DNA of 64,000 nucleotides from Amycolatopsis sp. NBC_01488 (GTDB lineage Bacteria; Actinomycetota; Actinomycetes; Mycobacteriales; Pseudonocardiaceae), in NCBI RefSeq assembly GCF_036227105.1, contig NZ_CP109434.1, positions 2,608,001 to 2,672,000 on the forward strand, read 5' to 3'. Each line of letters starts with the position of its first letter. Within the stretch, counting starts at the first letter, position 1. A program made the translations under genes and the position numbers. Below the pieces are notes generated by a model. The model ran no database searches, was not told the origin of the DNA, and worked only from the letters and a program-made list of their open reading frames with translations. Below, one piece after another: positions 16,519-25,269 of the stretch.

Positions 16519-17910
16519 ATGAGCGACGAAGCTTTGGTCACCCGGCTCCGCGACCTGCTCGGCAAGAGCGCCGTGCTCACCGACTCCGACGTCACTGCGT
16601 CCTACGCGCGCGACATGATGCCGCTGGCGCCCTCCGGCGAGCCCCTGGCCGTGGTGCTGCCCGCGAACGTCGAGGAGGTGCAGGCCGTCGTCAAGGCCTG
16701 CGCCGAAGCCGGGGTGCCGATCGTGCCGCGCGGGGCGGGCAGCGGCCTGTCCGGCGCCGCGAACGCCATCGACGGCTGCGTCACGCTGTCGCTGACCAAG
16801 CTGAACGAGATCGTCGAGATCGACCCGGGCAACCGGCTCGCCGTCGTCCAGCCGGGCGTGGTCAACCTGGACTTCCGCAACGCCGTCGAGAAGCACGGGC
16901 TGTTCTACCCGCCGGACCCGTCGAGCTACGACTGGTGCACGATCGGCGGCAACCTCTCGACCAACGCGGGCGGCCTCTGCTGCGTGAAGTACGGCGTCAC
17001 CACGGACTCGGTGCTCGGCCTCGAGGTCGTCCTGGCCGACGGGTCCCTGCTGAAGACCGGACGGCGCACGGTCAAGGGCGTCGCGGGGTACGACCTGGCG
17101 CGGCTGTTCGTCGGCAGCGAGGGCACGCTCGGCGTCATCACGCAGGCGACGGTCCAGCTCAAGCCCCTGCCCCAGGCCCCGGCGACGCTGGTCGCGGGCT
17201 TCACGACGACCGAAGCGGCGGGAGAGGCGGTCGCGCGGGTCGTCCGCGAAGGGCTCGTGCCGTCGCTGCTGGAGATCATGGACGCGTCGTCGATCAAGGC
17301 GTCCGAGGCGTACCTGAAGACGGACCTCGGCGCGGGTTCGGAATGCCAGGCGCTGCTGCTGGGCCAGTCGGACGCGGGTGGCGAGGTGGCCCGCCGCGAG
17401 CTGGCGGCCCTGGAACAGATCTGCGTCGACTGCGGCGCGGACCTGGCCTACACGACCGAGGACCTGGAGGAGGGGCGGATGCTCCTGCAGGCCCGTCGGG
17501 TGGTCCTGACGGCGCTGGAGACGTACGGCCAGTGGCTGACCGACGACGTGTGCGTGCCCCGCACGCGGATCGCGGAGCTGATCCGCGGCTGCGAGAAGAT
17601 CAGCTCCGAGGTGGGGCTGCGCATCGCCGTGGTCGGTCACGCCGGCGACGGCAACATGCACCCGACGATCGTCTACCAGCCCGATGACGCCGACGAGTTC
17701 GCCCGGGCCCAGCGTGCGTTCGACGAGATCCTCGAGGTCGGGCTGTCACTGGGCGGGACCGTGACCGGCGAGCACGGGGTCGGCAAGATCAAGCGGGAGT
17801 GGCTGGAGCGCGAGATCGGGCCGGTGGGCATGCGGGTGCACCGGCAGATCAAGGCGGCGCTGGACCCGGACAACCTGTTCAACCCCGGCTCGATGTTCTC
17901 GATGACCTGA
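16519..17910 (+). CDS. FAD-linked oxidase, glycolate/D-lactate dehydrogenase type (GlcD-like)
   Basis: A 463-residue flavoprotein of the FAD_binding_4 / FAD-oxidase_C family. The FAD phosphate loop PRGAGSGLSGAAN is near residue 73, the NLSTNAGGLCCVKYG cofactor stretch near 150, and the C-terminal active-site signatures GHAGDGNMHP and GGTVTGEHGVG lie where expected. Such enzymes oxidise 2-hydroxyacids (glycolate, D-lactate, D-2-hydroxyglutarate), passing electrons to the respiratory chain. No partner FeS (GlcF) gene is adjacent, so it is a stand-alone form. A strong terminator follows at once. Confidence 0.9.
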   Translation: MSDEALVTRLRDLLGKSAVLTDSDVTASYARDMMPLAPSGEPLAVVLPANVEEVQAVVKACAEAGVPIVPRGAGSGLSGAANAIDGCVTLSLTKLNEIVEIDPGNRLAVVQPGVVNLDFRNAVEKHGLFYPPDPSSYDWCTIGGNLSTNAGGLCCVKYGVTTDSVLGLEVVLADGSLLKTGRRTVKGVAGYDLARLFVGSEGTLGVITQATVQLKPLPQAPATLVAGFTTTEAAGEAVARVVREGLVPSLLEIMDASSIKASEAYLKTDLGAGSECQALLLGQSDAGGEVARRELAALEQICVDCGADLAYTTEDLEEGRMLLQARRVVLTALETYGQWLTDDVCVPRTRIAELIRGCEKISSEVGLRIAVVGHAGDGNMHPTIVYQPDDADEFARAQRAFDEILEVGLSLGGTVTGEHGVGKIKREWLEREIGPVGMRVHRQIKAALDPDNLFNPGSMFSMT

Positions 17911-17914
17911 CGAC

Positions 17915-17947
17915 GAAGGGCCCCACCGCCGACCGGTGGGGCCCTTC
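17915..17947. terminator. bidirectional terminator between convergent genes
   Basis: A perfect 14-bp stem (GAAGGGCCCCACCG at 17915-17928 with its complement at 17934-17947) and 5-base loop, between the ends of the rightward FAD oxidase (17910) and the leftward DedA gene (17962). Confidence 0.88.
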
Positions 17948-17961
17948 TCGTCCGGCAAACC

Positions 17962-18663
17962 TCAGTCCTTGATGCGCGGGATCCGCTGCGTGACCTCGGG
18001 GTCGGCCGCGGCCGTGGCCTTCTTCTCCCGACGCGCCTTCAGGTACTCCAGGCCGATCGGCACCACCGACACCAGCACGATCAGCACGAAGATCGCGTCC
18101 ACGTTGTTCGCGATGAACGACACGCCGCCGAGCAGCGAGCCGAGCACCGTGATGCCCGCGGCCCACAGGATGCCGCCGATGACCGTGTACGTGAAGTAAC
18201 GCTTCGGGTCCATGCGGCCGATGCCCGCGATCCACGTGATGAACGTCCGGACGAACGGCACGAACCGGGCCAGCACGACCGCCTTGGGGCCGTGCTTGTC
18301 CAGGAACTCGTGCGTCTTGTCCACGTACTCGCGCTTGAAGAACTTCGAGTCCGGCCGGTTGAACAGCTTGGGCCCGACGAAGTAGCCGATGTAGTAGCCG
18401 ACCACGTTGCCGAGCAGCGCCGCGGCCGTCACCAGCACGCAGACCAGCCACAACGGCGCGTCGAGGGTACCGTTGGCGATGAACAGGCCGGCCGTGAACA
18501 GCAGGGAGTCACCCGGTAGCACCGGGAAGACACTGCTCTCGATGAAGATGATCAGGCAGAGCACCGCGATGACCGGCGTGGTCAGGCCGCTCAGCAGGTG
18601 CTGCGGGTCGAGCCATGACGGCAGCAGGGACATCGTGTTGACCGTGCTCTGGGCGAGAATCAC
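17962..18663 (-). CDS. DedA-family membrane protein (second copy)
   Basis: A 233-residue DedA protein: VFPVLPGDSLLFTAG motif after the first span, the cytoplasmic RPDSKFFKREYVDKTHEFL helix, then RFVPFVRTFITWIAGIGRM and C-terminal spans, ending in a lysine/arginine-rich tail. Compared with the copy at 11129-11797 the shared motifs are clear but the sequences have diverged, so they are not a recent duplication. It is monocistronic: terminator downstream, and the next gene upstream is 45 bp away. Confidence 0.9.
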   Translation of the reverse strand: MILAQSTVNTMSLLPSWLDPQHLLSGLTTPVIAVLCLIIFIESSVFPVLPGDSLLFTAGLFIANGTLDAPLWLVCVLVTAAALLGNVVGYYIGYFVGPKLFNRPDSKFFKREYVDKTHEFLDKHGPKAVVLARFVPFVRTFITWIAGIGRMDPKRYFTYTVIGGILWAAGITVLGSLLGGVSFIANNVDAIFVLIVLVSVVPIGLEYLKARREKKATAAADPEVTQRIPRIKD

Positions 18664-18708
18664 CTCAAAAACGGTACAGGGTCACCCTGAGTCGTTACTG
18701 AGACCCGG

Positions 18709-19068
18709 TCAGACCAGCGTGAGCAGGCCCACCACGGACCCCGCCGCGAGCCCCAGCAGCACCGCGAGCAACAGGATCCAGTACGCGGGCAGCTGCGCGC
18801 CCTGCCGAGGCGGCTCGGGGGGACGGGGGACGTACGCCGTGGGCGCTTCGGGTGCCGGGTCCAGGGCCGCGCGCTCGCGCTCCAGGGAGTCCGCGCTCGC
18901 GCCCGAGAGCAGCCCGTACGCCGACGGCAGCTCGTTGATCGCGCTGGTCGGGACCGCGTCCGTACCCGGCTCGGGCTCGCGAGCCGGGGGTGACGCCTGG
19001 GGGGCGAAGACGGCTTGCGCGCGAAGGGCGTCCGCCAGCAGTTGCTCGGGGTCCTTCGGCTCGCTCAT
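18709..19068 (-). CDS. hypothetical C-tail-anchored membrane protein
   Basis: A 119-residue protein of no recognised family. The first 90 residues are soluble, rich in proline, alanine and glutamate (MSEPKDPEQLLADALRAQA at the start); a single hydrophobic helix (YWILLLAVLLGLAAGSVVGL) is at the C-terminus, so the bulk should be cytoplasmic. ATG 19068 is preferred to upstream in-frame codons. Located between DedA and nagA on the same strand, 23 bp after the nagA stop, so it may be co-transcribed with nagA. Confidence 0.7.
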   Translation of the reverse strand: MSEPKDPEQLLADALRAQAVFAPQASPPAREPEPGTDAVPTSAINELPSAYGLLSGASADSLERERAALDPAPEAPTAYVPRPPEPPRQGAQLPAYWILLLAVLLGLAAGSVVGLLTLV

Positions 19069-19091
19069 CTCCGCCCGTCCGCTCGTTGAAA

Positions 19092-20243
19092 TCAGGTACT
19101 CAAGGTAGCCGTACCCACCTCGGCGACCCATTCACCCCGGCGCAGCACCTTCGCGGGCCGCAGGTCCTGGTCGAGGACGACGATGTCGGCCACGTAGCCG
19201 GGGCACAGCATCCCGGTGCGGTCGGCGATGCCGAGCAGCTCGGCGGGCCGTTGCGACGTCGCGTGCACGGCGTCGAGGATGCCGAGTTTCGCACCCCGGA
19301 CCAGATTGCGGAAGGCGGTGTCCATCGTCAGCGTGCTGCCGGCCAGCGAGCCGTTGTCGGCGAGGGTGGCGACGCCGTCGTGGACGTCGACCTCCAGCCG
19401 GCCGAGCGTGTAGCGGCCGTCGGCGGCGTCGGTGGCCGACATCGCGTCGGTGATGAGCACCGTCCGGTTGCGGCCCGCGTGCTTCGCGGCCAGCCGCACC
19501 ACGGTCGGGTGCAGGTGCACCAGGTCGCAGATGAGCTCGATCGTGATGCGCTCGTCGTCGAGCAGTGCCCCGATCGGGCCCGGCTCGCGGTGGTGCAGCG
19601 GCCGCATGCCGTTGAACAGGTGGGTCGCGACGGTCGCGCCCGCGTCGATGGCCGGCAGCAGCTGCTCTTCGATGCCGTCGGTGTGCCCGATGGCGGCGAT
19701 GACGCCCGACTCGGCGAGCTGCCGGACGGCCTTGACGCCGCCGTGCAGCTCCGGGGCGATGGTGACCATCCGGATCGCGCCCTGGCCGGCGCGCAGGAGC
19801 TTGTCGACCGTGCCGGTGTCCGGCTCCAGGAGCGTCTCCGGGTCGTGGGCCCCGCAGCGGGCCTTCGAGATGAACGGCCCCTCCAGGTGGATGCCCGCGA
19901 CCTCGCCGTCCTGGACGAGCTCACGCAGCGCCGCGACCTGCTCACGCAGGACGTCCACCGGGTCGGACACCAGGCTGGCGAGCATGGTCGTGGTGCCGTG
20001 ACGGCGGTGCGCCCGCACCGCCGTCAGGAGTTCCTCGGGATCGAGGGAGGTGAACGAAGCACCTCCCCCGCCGTGGCAGTGGGTGTCGACGAACCCGGGC
20101 ACGACCAGTGCCCCGCCGACGTCGACGTGCTCGCCCGACGGCGGGGTCCCGGAACCCACGCCGGCGATCCGCCCGTCGGAGACGGCTACCCAGCCGTCAT
20201 CGAGTACACGGTCCGGGGCAGCGACCCGGCCGCCCATGATCAC
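19092..20243 (-). CDS. nagA: N-acetylglucosamine-6-phosphate deacetylase
   Basis: About 383 residues of the amidohydrolase superfamily, converting GlcNAc-6-phosphate to glucosamine-6-phosphate plus acetate. Motifs in order: DTHCHGGGG metal-site entry, HLEGPFIS with the metal-binding Glu, IGHTDG, the HLFNGMRPLHHREPG substrate loop and LITDAMSA with the catalytic Asp. A GTG at 20243 is chosen because GGAG lies 5 bases upstream; an ATG at 20237 is also possible, and ATG codons at 20276 and 20297 would place the start against or inside the dre-like site. The dre-like palindrome 37 bp upstream implies control by a DasR/NagR-type GntR repressor responding to amino-sugar phosphates. Confidence 0.92.
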   Translation of the reverse strand: MIMGGRVAAPDRVLDDGWVAVSDGRIAGVGSGTPPSGEHVDVGGALVVPGFVDTHCHGGGGASFTSLDPEELLTAVRAHRRHGTTTMLASLVSDPVDVLREQVAALRELVQDGEVAGIHLEGPFISKARCGAHDPETLLEPDTGTVDKLLRAGQGAIRMVTIAPELHGGVKAVRQLAESGVIAAIGHTDGIEEQLLPAIDAGATVATHLFNGMRPLHHREPGPIGALLDDERITIELICDLVHLHPTVVRLAAKHAGRNRTVLITDAMSATDAADGRYTLGRLEVDVHDGVATLADNGSLAGSTLTMDTAFRNLVRGAKLGILDAVHATSQRPAELLGIADRTGMLCPGYVADIVVLDQDLRPAKVLRRGEWVAEVGTATLST

Positions 20244-20279
20244 GAAATCTCCGGCGCCTCTCACGCACCCCAGCATATA

Positions 20280-20293
20280 TTGGTCTGGACCAA
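20280..20293. promoter_or_regulatory. DasR-responsive element (dre)-like site before nagA
   Basis: TTGGTC-TG-GACCAA, a perfect 6-bp-arm palindrome with a 2-bp TG centre. The core TGGTCTGGACCA differs by one base from the Streptomyces DasR core TGGTCTAGACCA. It lies 37 bp upstream of the proposed nagA start, in the 91-bp gap shared with the upstream sigma-factor gene's 3' end. Confidence 0.75.
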
Positions 20294-20334
20294 GCATGGT
20301 GATACGACTCAGTGATCGGAGTGGTCCACCCGGG

Positions 20335-20907
20335 TCACTGTGGGGCCTGCATGGCCTTCTGGAGTGCCTCGAGCGCCCGGCTGGCGGTCGATTTAACGGT
20401 ACCCTTGGAAATGCCTGCGGCCTCAGAGATTTCGGCCTCGCTCAGCCCACCGTAGTAACGCAGCACCAGCACTTCGCGCTGGCGGGGCGGCAGCTTGGAC
20501 AGCGCGCTGACCACCGCCTGGTGCTCGCTGGAGAGCATCGCGAGGCTCTCCGCGGACCGCGCGTTGACCGCGTGCGGCGGCACGTACTCGCGGGCGGTCT
20601 TGCGCCGGCGCAGCACGCTGCGCGACCCGTTGACCACGGCGGTGCGCAGGTAGCCGACGGCGGCCGCGGCGTCGCGCAGCCGTCCCCAGTTGCGGTGCAG
20701 GCCGGTGAAGGCCTCCTGGACGACGTCTTCCGCGGTCGCGGGCTCGTCGACCAGCAGGATCGCCAGCCGGACCAGCCGCATGCGGTGCTGCCGGTAGAGG
20801 TCTTCGAGGGTCAGTGGCACCGGCGTCTGCGCCGGGGCCGGACCGTCCAAGACCCGCAGTTGGCCGAGGGTCGCCTCGACGCTGCGTTCCGCATTGCCCT
20901 CGAGCAT
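20335..20907 (-). CDS. ECF-type (SigE-family) RNA polymerase sigma factor
   Basis: A 190-residue sigma-70-family protein with only regions 2 and 4. Region 2 includes LYRQHRMRLVRLAILLV and the AEDVVQEAFTGLHRNW helix; region 4 starts at LPPRQREVLVLRYYGG and its HTH is SEAEISEAAGISKGTVKST. The ATG at 20907 is selected because GGGG precedes it; the frame stays open upstream to 21300, including possible GTG starts, so the N-terminus is uncertain. No anti-sigma gene is adjacent. A long region of 219 bp separates it from the divergent YciI gene. Confidence 0.85.
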   Translation of the reverse strand: MLEGNAERSVEATLGQLRVLDGPAPAQTPVPLTLEDLYRQHRMRLVRLAILLVDEPATAEDVVQEAFTGLHRNWGRLRDAAAAVGYLRTAVVNGSRSVLRRRKTAREYVPPHAVNARSAESLAMLSSEHQAVVSALSKLPPRQREVLVLRYYGGLSEAEISEAAGISKGTVKSTASRALEALQKAMQAPQ

Positions 20908-21126
20908 GAACCCCTGCCTGTTCTCGACCCCGGTCCGGCCGTGCCGGTCGTCCCGGGTGGGATCGGGCACGGTGTGCCGCGTCAGCAGGTTCACGGTATT
21001 CACAGCGCTCACACAGGTACTGACGCATGCCCAGCCTATCGGGTTGGCCTCCCGTTGCCACAGATCGGCTGCCGAGACACGGGTAGGTTCGGACACGTAC
21101 CGCCCGCGCGACCCCGGAGAGCCCCC

Positions 21127-21411
21127 ATGGCCTGGTTCCTCGTCGAAATCACCTACGTCCAGGAGAAGCTGCCGGAGGTCCGGCCGCGGCACCGCGAGTT
21201 CCTGGGCAAGCTGGCCGGGGAAGGGCGCGTCGCGGTCGCCGGCCCGCTCGGCGACGGCACCGGCGGCCTCACGCTCTACCAGGCCGACGACGAGGCGCAC
21301 CTCAAGGAGACGATCGACCAGGACCCGTACTTCCTGGAGGGGGTCATCGCCGAGCGCAGCATCCGCGAGTTCAAGCCGGTGATCGGCGCCTGGCTGCCCG
21401 AGGGCTCATAG
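21127..21411 (+). CDS. YciI-family protein
   Basis: A 94-residue single-domain YciI (dimeric ferredoxin-like barrel) protein: starts MAWFLVEITY, with the conserved His in RPRHREFL near residue 22, the aspartate-containing DPYFLEGV segment and a VIAERSIREF strand. Function in the family is largely unknown; some members act as small hydrolases. It starts at ATG 21127 and its stop overlaps the convergent ferredoxin reductase gene by 6 bp. Confidence 0.85.
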   Translation: MAWFLVEITYVQEKLPEVRPRHREFLGKLAGEGRVAVAGPLGDGTGGLTLYQADDEAHLKETIDQDPYFLEGVIAERSIREFKPVIGAWLPEGS

Positions 21412-22395
21412 GTCGAGCACGGCGGTGCGGCGGTCGACGCAGATCCGCATGGACGAGCCGTCGGCCGTCGGCACCGCGCACGTCCCGCAGAAACCCTGGC
21501 GGCACGAATACGGCGTGCCGGGGCGCGTCTCGAGGAGGACGTCGAGCGCGGTCCGGTCGGCCGGCACGTCCAGTAGCTGCCCTGACCTGCGGAGAGTCAG
21601 CCGGAACGGCTCACCGTCGACGATCGGGGGCGGCGCGAACCGCTCGAAGTGCACCGGGCCCCTGGTCAGGGCCAAGTCGACGCGGAGGCCGGTGATCATC
21701 GGCGCCGGACCGCAGCAGTACACCGCGGCGCCGGCCGGCAGGCCGTCGAGGAGTTCGGCGCCCGAGGCCGGGATGCCGTACTCCGTGTCCGGGCGGATCC
21801 GGACGCGGTCGTCGCCCGGCAGCTCGTCGAGGAACGGCATCGACGCGCGGCTGCGACCGGTGTAGACCAGCCGCCAGTCCGCGCCCGATCCCGCGCAGGC
21901 GCGGACCATCGGCAGGATCGGCGTGATCCCGATACCCCCGGCGACGAACAAGAACGGCCCGCCGCCGACGAACGGGAACGCCGTCCGCGGCCCGCGCACG
22001 GTGACCCGGGTGCCGGGCGTGAGGGCGTGGACCTCGCCGGACGCGACGCCGATCTTCCGCACGGCGATCCGGTAATGGGTGTTTTCGGCCGGGTCGCCGC
22101 AGAGGGAGTACTGCCGCACCAGGCCGGACGGCAGCACGAGGTCGATGTGCGCACCCGGCCGCCAGCTCGGCAAGGACGTGCCGTTCGCGAGGCGCAGGCT
22201 GACGACGCCCTCGGCTTCGGGCCGCACGTCTTCGACCACCAGCGGCAGGTTCCGGTCCACCGCGCGCACGGGCCGACGCCGTTTCGCGCTGAATTGCGAC
22301 ATCCTGCGGTAAACGCCCACCACACCGACCAAAGTGGACAGCAGGCGGTCGGTCCGGCCGCTGCCGTCCAGCCGGGTGGGCCGGCCGAGCGTCAC
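21406..22395 (-). CDS. PDR/VanB-type ferredoxin reductase
   Basis: A 329-residue electron-transfer protein with FAD domain (RQYSLCG motif), NAD(P)H domain (GGIGITPILPM) and a C-terminal plant-type 2Fe-2S domain. The cluster cysteines are C298, C303 and C306, and C319 as the fourth; the loop between the third and fourth is only 12 residues, much shorter than the about 30 usual in this family, so the cluster loop is unusually tight. It takes electrons from NAD(P)H for an oxygenase or desaturase. It overlaps the metal-dependent hydrolase by 4 bp, so its partner is probably in this operon. Confidence 0.87.
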   Translation of the reverse strand: MTLGRPTRLDGSGRTDRLLSTLVGVVGVYRRMSQFSAKRRRPVRAVDRNLPLVVEDVRPEAEGVVSLRLANGTSLPSWRPGAHIDLVLPSGLVRQYSLCGDPAENTHYRIAVRKIGVASGEVHALTPGTRVTVRGPRTAFPFVGGGPFLFVAGGIGITPILPMVRACAGSGADWRLVYTGRSRASMPFLDELPGDDRVRIRPDTEYGIPASGAELLDGLPAGAAVYCCGPAPMITGLRVDLALTRGPVHFERFAPPPIVDGEPFRLTLRRSGQLLDVPADRTALDVLLETRPGTPYSCRQGFCGTCAVPTADGSSMRICVDRRTAVLDL

Positions 22396-23243
22396 TCCGC
22401 CGCCCGGGCGGCCGGCGAACTCGCCAGGTACGCCACCGCTTGCTCGGTGTTCCCGGTCTCCGTCGGGTGGTACGACTTCCGGAAGTACGGCCGGATCTCC
22501 CGCAGCAGCTGACGTCCGGTCGGCAGCAGTCCCCGCTTCGCCGCCCGGCGATAGCCCCGCAGCGAAGCGCGGCCCGGGCGCGTCGGATCGTTACGCATCA
22601 GATATCGCGTGCCGCGGGCGAACACCCACGCCAGCACCGGCGTCACCGCCGCCATGCTGCGCACCCGCCGCGGGTACCGCCCGTCCAGGTGCATGAACAG
22701 GTCGAAGGCCACCGAGCGGTGCTCGACCTCCTCGGCGCCGTGCCAGCGCAGCAGGTCGAGCATCACCGGGTCGGCGCCGGCGTCCTCCAGGGGCGCGTCG
22801 AGCACCCACTGGCCGAGGAACGCCGTGTAGTGCTCGATCGCGGCGACGATCCCGAGCCGTTCGACCAGCCACTCCTCCGCCGCGCGGCCGGTCAGGCCGC
22901 GGTCGCCGAGCAGCTTGCGGAAGAGCCACTCCATCTGCGCGACGAACGGCCGCACCGGCACGCCGGCAGCCTCGAGGTGCGCCGCCGCGCCGTCGTGGGC
23001 CTCGGCGTGCACCGCCTCCTGGCCGATGAACCCGAGGACGTCCGCCTTGAGCCGGTCGTCCCGGATCAGCGGCACCGCCTGCTTGAACACCTCGACGAAC
23101 CAGCGTTCGCCTTCGGGCAGCGCCAGGTGCAGGACGTTGATGGTGTGCGTGGCCTGCGGTTCGCCGGGGAGCCAGTGCATCGGCAGCGCCGCCCAGTCGA
23201 ACTTCACGTCCCGGGCGTGCAGGACGAGCTGCTCGTCGGTCAT
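22392..23243 (-). CDS. metal-dependent hydrolase-like protein (PF10118 type)
   Basis: A 283-residue helical protein matching the predicted metal-dependent hydrolase family (PF10118). Two clustered Glu/His motifs, QEAVHAEAHD near residue 73 and HGAEEVEHRSVAF near 170, resemble the ExxH pairs of ferritin-like di-iron proteins, so an oxygen-activating role is an alternative to hydrolysis. Coupling by 4-bp overlaps with a ferredoxin reductase downstream and a monooxygenase upstream favours a redox role. It starts at ATG 23243. Confidence 0.8.
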   Translation of the reverse strand: MTDEQLVLHARDVKFDWAALPMHWLPGEPQATHTINVLHLALPEGERWFVEVFKQAVPLIRDDRLKADVLGFIGQEAVHAEAHDGAAAHLEAAGVPVRPFVAQMEWLFRKLLGDRGLTGRAAEEWLVERLGIVAAIEHYTAFLGQWVLDAPLEDAGADPVMLDLLRWHGAEEVEHRSVAFDLFMHLDGRYPRRVRSMAAVTPVLAWVFARGTRYLMRNDPTRPGRASLRGYRRAAKRGLLPTGRQLLREIRPYFRKSYHPTETGNTEQAVAYLASSPAARAAE

Positions 23244-24712
23244 GACGCCCGGCCGGACAGCTCGTAGTCCGCCGGGTCGACCTTGCGCGTCTCCAGCCAG
23301 TACCGCCAGGTGAAGCCGGGCCAGATCGTCCGGTTCACGCCCTTGGCGTCGAGGTACCAGCTCTTGCAGCCACCCTGCGTCCAGACGCCCTTGACGAGCT
23401 TGTCCTGGATCTCCTGCTGGAACCTCTCCTGGACGCCCGGCCGGACGTCGAGCGCGGCGGCGTCGCGGGCGTCGGCGAGCTTGATGGCGTCGACGACGTA
23501 CTTCGACTGCGACTCGATCATGAACACCACGGAGTTGTGGCCCAGCGCGGTGTTCGGGCCGAGCAGGAAGAACAGGTTCGGGTAGCCGGACACCGTGATG
23601 CCCTTGTGCGTCCGCATGCCCTCGGCCGCCCACTCCTTGGCGAGGTCGCGGCCGTCGACGCCGGTGATGTCGAGGTACTCCAGCGCGTCGGTCACCTTGA
23701 ACCCGGTGCCGTAGATGATCGCGTCGACCTCGTGCTCGACCCCGGCGGAGTCGACGATCGAGTGCGCCTTGACCTCCGTGATCCCGGCGGTGGTGACGTC
23801 GACGTTCGGGCGGTTCAGCGCCGGGTAGTAGTCGTTGGAGATGAGGACGCGCTTGCAGCCCATGGTGTAGTCCGGCGTGACCTTCTTGCGCAGCGCGCGG
23901 TCCTTGACCCCCTTCGCGATGTGCCGCTTCGCGATCAGCTCGCCGGCCTTCATGATCGCCGGGTGGCCGTTGAAGCCGACGGCGCGGACTTCGAGGAACC
24001 AGTACAGCGCGTTGCGGTAGGCCCGCTGGGTGCCGGGGACGCGCTTGAACAGCGTCTGCGCCCACGACGGCATCGCGTGGTCGGGCTTCGGCATGATCCA
24101 CGGCGGCGTGCGCTGGAACAGCGTCAGCTCGGCGACGTCCGGGGCGATCTTCGGGACGAACTGGACCGCGCTGGCGCCGGTGCCGACCACGGCGACCTTC
24201 TTGCCGCGCAGGTCGTACTCGTGGTTCCACTGCGCGGAGTGCCAGGTCTGGCCCTTGAACTTCTTGATCCCGGGCAGCTCGGGCACCTGCGGGATGTGCA
24301 GGCCGCCGACGCCGGAGACGAGGAACTGCGCGACGAACTCGCGGCCGTCCTTGGTCGTCGCCGTCCAGCGGCGTTCCCGCTCGTCCCAGTGCGCGCCGGT
24401 GAGCTCGACGCCGAACCGGATCTTCTCGCGCAGCCGGTACTTGTCCGCGACACCCTTGAGGTACTCGAAGATCTCCGGCTGCGGCGAAAACGACCGCGAC
24501 CAGTCCGGGTTCTGCTCGTACGAGAACGAGTACATGTGCGACTGCACGTCGCACGCGCACCCGGGGTAGGAGTTGTCGCGCCAGGTGCCGCCCACCTCGT
24601 CGGCCTTCTCCAGGATCACGTAGTCCCGGATGCCGGCCTTTTCGAGCTGGATCGCCTGGCCGAGCCCGGAGAACCCGGTGCCCACGATCACGACCTTGAA
24701 CCGCTCGGTCAT
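23240..24712 (-). CDS. Baeyer-Villiger-type flavin monooxygenase
   Basis: A 490-residue FAD/NADPH monooxygenase. It has the first Rossmann motif GTGFSGLG (11-18), EVGGTW near 39-44, the Baeyer-Villiger fingerprint FKGQTWHSAQW at 152-162, and the second Rossmann motif GTGASA at 177-182. Enzymes of this group insert oxygen next to ketones or oxidise N/S atoms of hydrophobic substrates. It is the first gene of a leftward three-gene unit (with metal hydrolase-like protein and ferredoxin reductase); the upstream 81 bp carry a perfect dyad. Confidence 0.92.
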   Translation of the reverse strand: MTERFKVVIVGTGFSGLGQAIQLEKAGIRDYVILEKADEVGGTWRDNSYPGCACDVQSHMYSFSYEQNPDWSRSFSPQPEIFEYLKGVADKYRLREKIRFGVELTGAHWDERERRWTATTKDGREFVAQFLVSGVGGLHIPQVPELPGIKKFKGQTWHSAQWNHEYDLRGKKVAVVGTGASAVQFVPKIAPDVAELTLFQRTPPWIMPKPDHAMPSWAQTLFKRVPGTQRAYRNALYWFLEVRAVGFNGHPAIMKAGELIAKRHIAKGVKDRALRKKVTPDYTMGCKRVLISNDYYPALNRPNVDVTTAGITEVKAHSIVDSAGVEHEVDAIIYGTGFKVTDALEYLDITGVDGRDLAKEWAAEGMRTHKGITVSGYPNLFFLLGPNTALGHNSVVFMIESQSKYVVDAIKLADARDAAALDVRPGVQERFQQEIQDKLVKGVWTQGGCKSWYLDAKGVNRTIWPGFTWRYWLETRKVDPADYELSGRAS

Positions 24713-24759
24713 CTGTCGGCCTCCGCTGCTTCGAGGAAACTACGGAGATGACGTTACCT

Positions 24760-24776
24760 CAAGTAACAGTTACTTG
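24760..24776. promoter_or_regulatory. perfect dyad before the monooxygenase operon
   Basis: CAAGTAAC and GTTACTTG flanking one central A. It is 48 bp upstream of the monooxygenase start. The core AGTAAC/GTTACT resembles TetR-family sites; a related dyad (CTTACT/AGTAAG) lies before the next upstream operon at 26232-26246. Confidence 0.65.
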
Positions 24777-24793
24777 GAAGTACTCCCTACTGG

Positions 24794-25267
24794 TTAGTAC
24801 GTCCCGCCGAGCTTGGTGTGGTCCCAGCTGACGATCTTCGTCGGGTGGAAGACCAGCCCGATCCGCTTCGGCGCCTGGCCTGCGATGAAGGCGCTCAGCT
24901 CGTCGGGAACCGGGTCGCCGGGCTTGGCGCCCGCGTACCGCTGCATGAGCGTGATGCCCATCCGGGTGACTTCCGCCGTGTCCTCGACGATCTCCACGTC
25001 GGCCTCGAGCGAGACGCCGCGCAGCTTCTCGTAGCTGTCGCCGTCTTCGATGAGCACGGTCGCCTCCGGCAGGCGCCGGAGGTTCTTCGCCTTCTGCGAC
25101 GTGCCGTACGTCCAGGTCGCGACGCCGTCCTCGTGCGGGAAGTACCAGAGCGGCGCGAGGTGCGGACGGCCGTTCGGGCCGACGCTGGCGACGTTGATGA
25201 CCTTCTGCTCGGCGAAGTACGCCCGCACTTCGTCCTCGGTCATCCGGATCTGGTCACGACGGGACAT
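24794..25267 (-). CDS. PPOX-class F420-dependent oxidoreductase
   Basis: A 157-residue split-barrel flavin/F420-binding protein: EVRAYFAEQKVINVASVGPNG at the start, the APLWYF strand, then TSQKAKNLRRLPEATV which matches the cofactor-phosphate segment seen in the PPOX protein at 16036. The ATG at 25267 has AAGGGG five bases upstream; a GTG at 25273 overlapping the SDR stop is an alternative. Probably co-transcribed with the SDR gene and acting on a related hydrophobic substrate. Confidence 0.85.
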   Translation of the reverse strand: MSRRDQIRMTEDEVRAYFAEQKVINVASVGPNGRPHLAPLWYFPHEDGVATWTYGTSQKAKNLRRLPEATVLIEDGDSYEKLRGVSLEADVEIVEDTAEVTRMGITLMQRYAGAKPGDPVPDELSAFIAGQAPKRIGLVFHPTKIVSWDHTKLGGTY

Positions 25268-25269
25268 CT

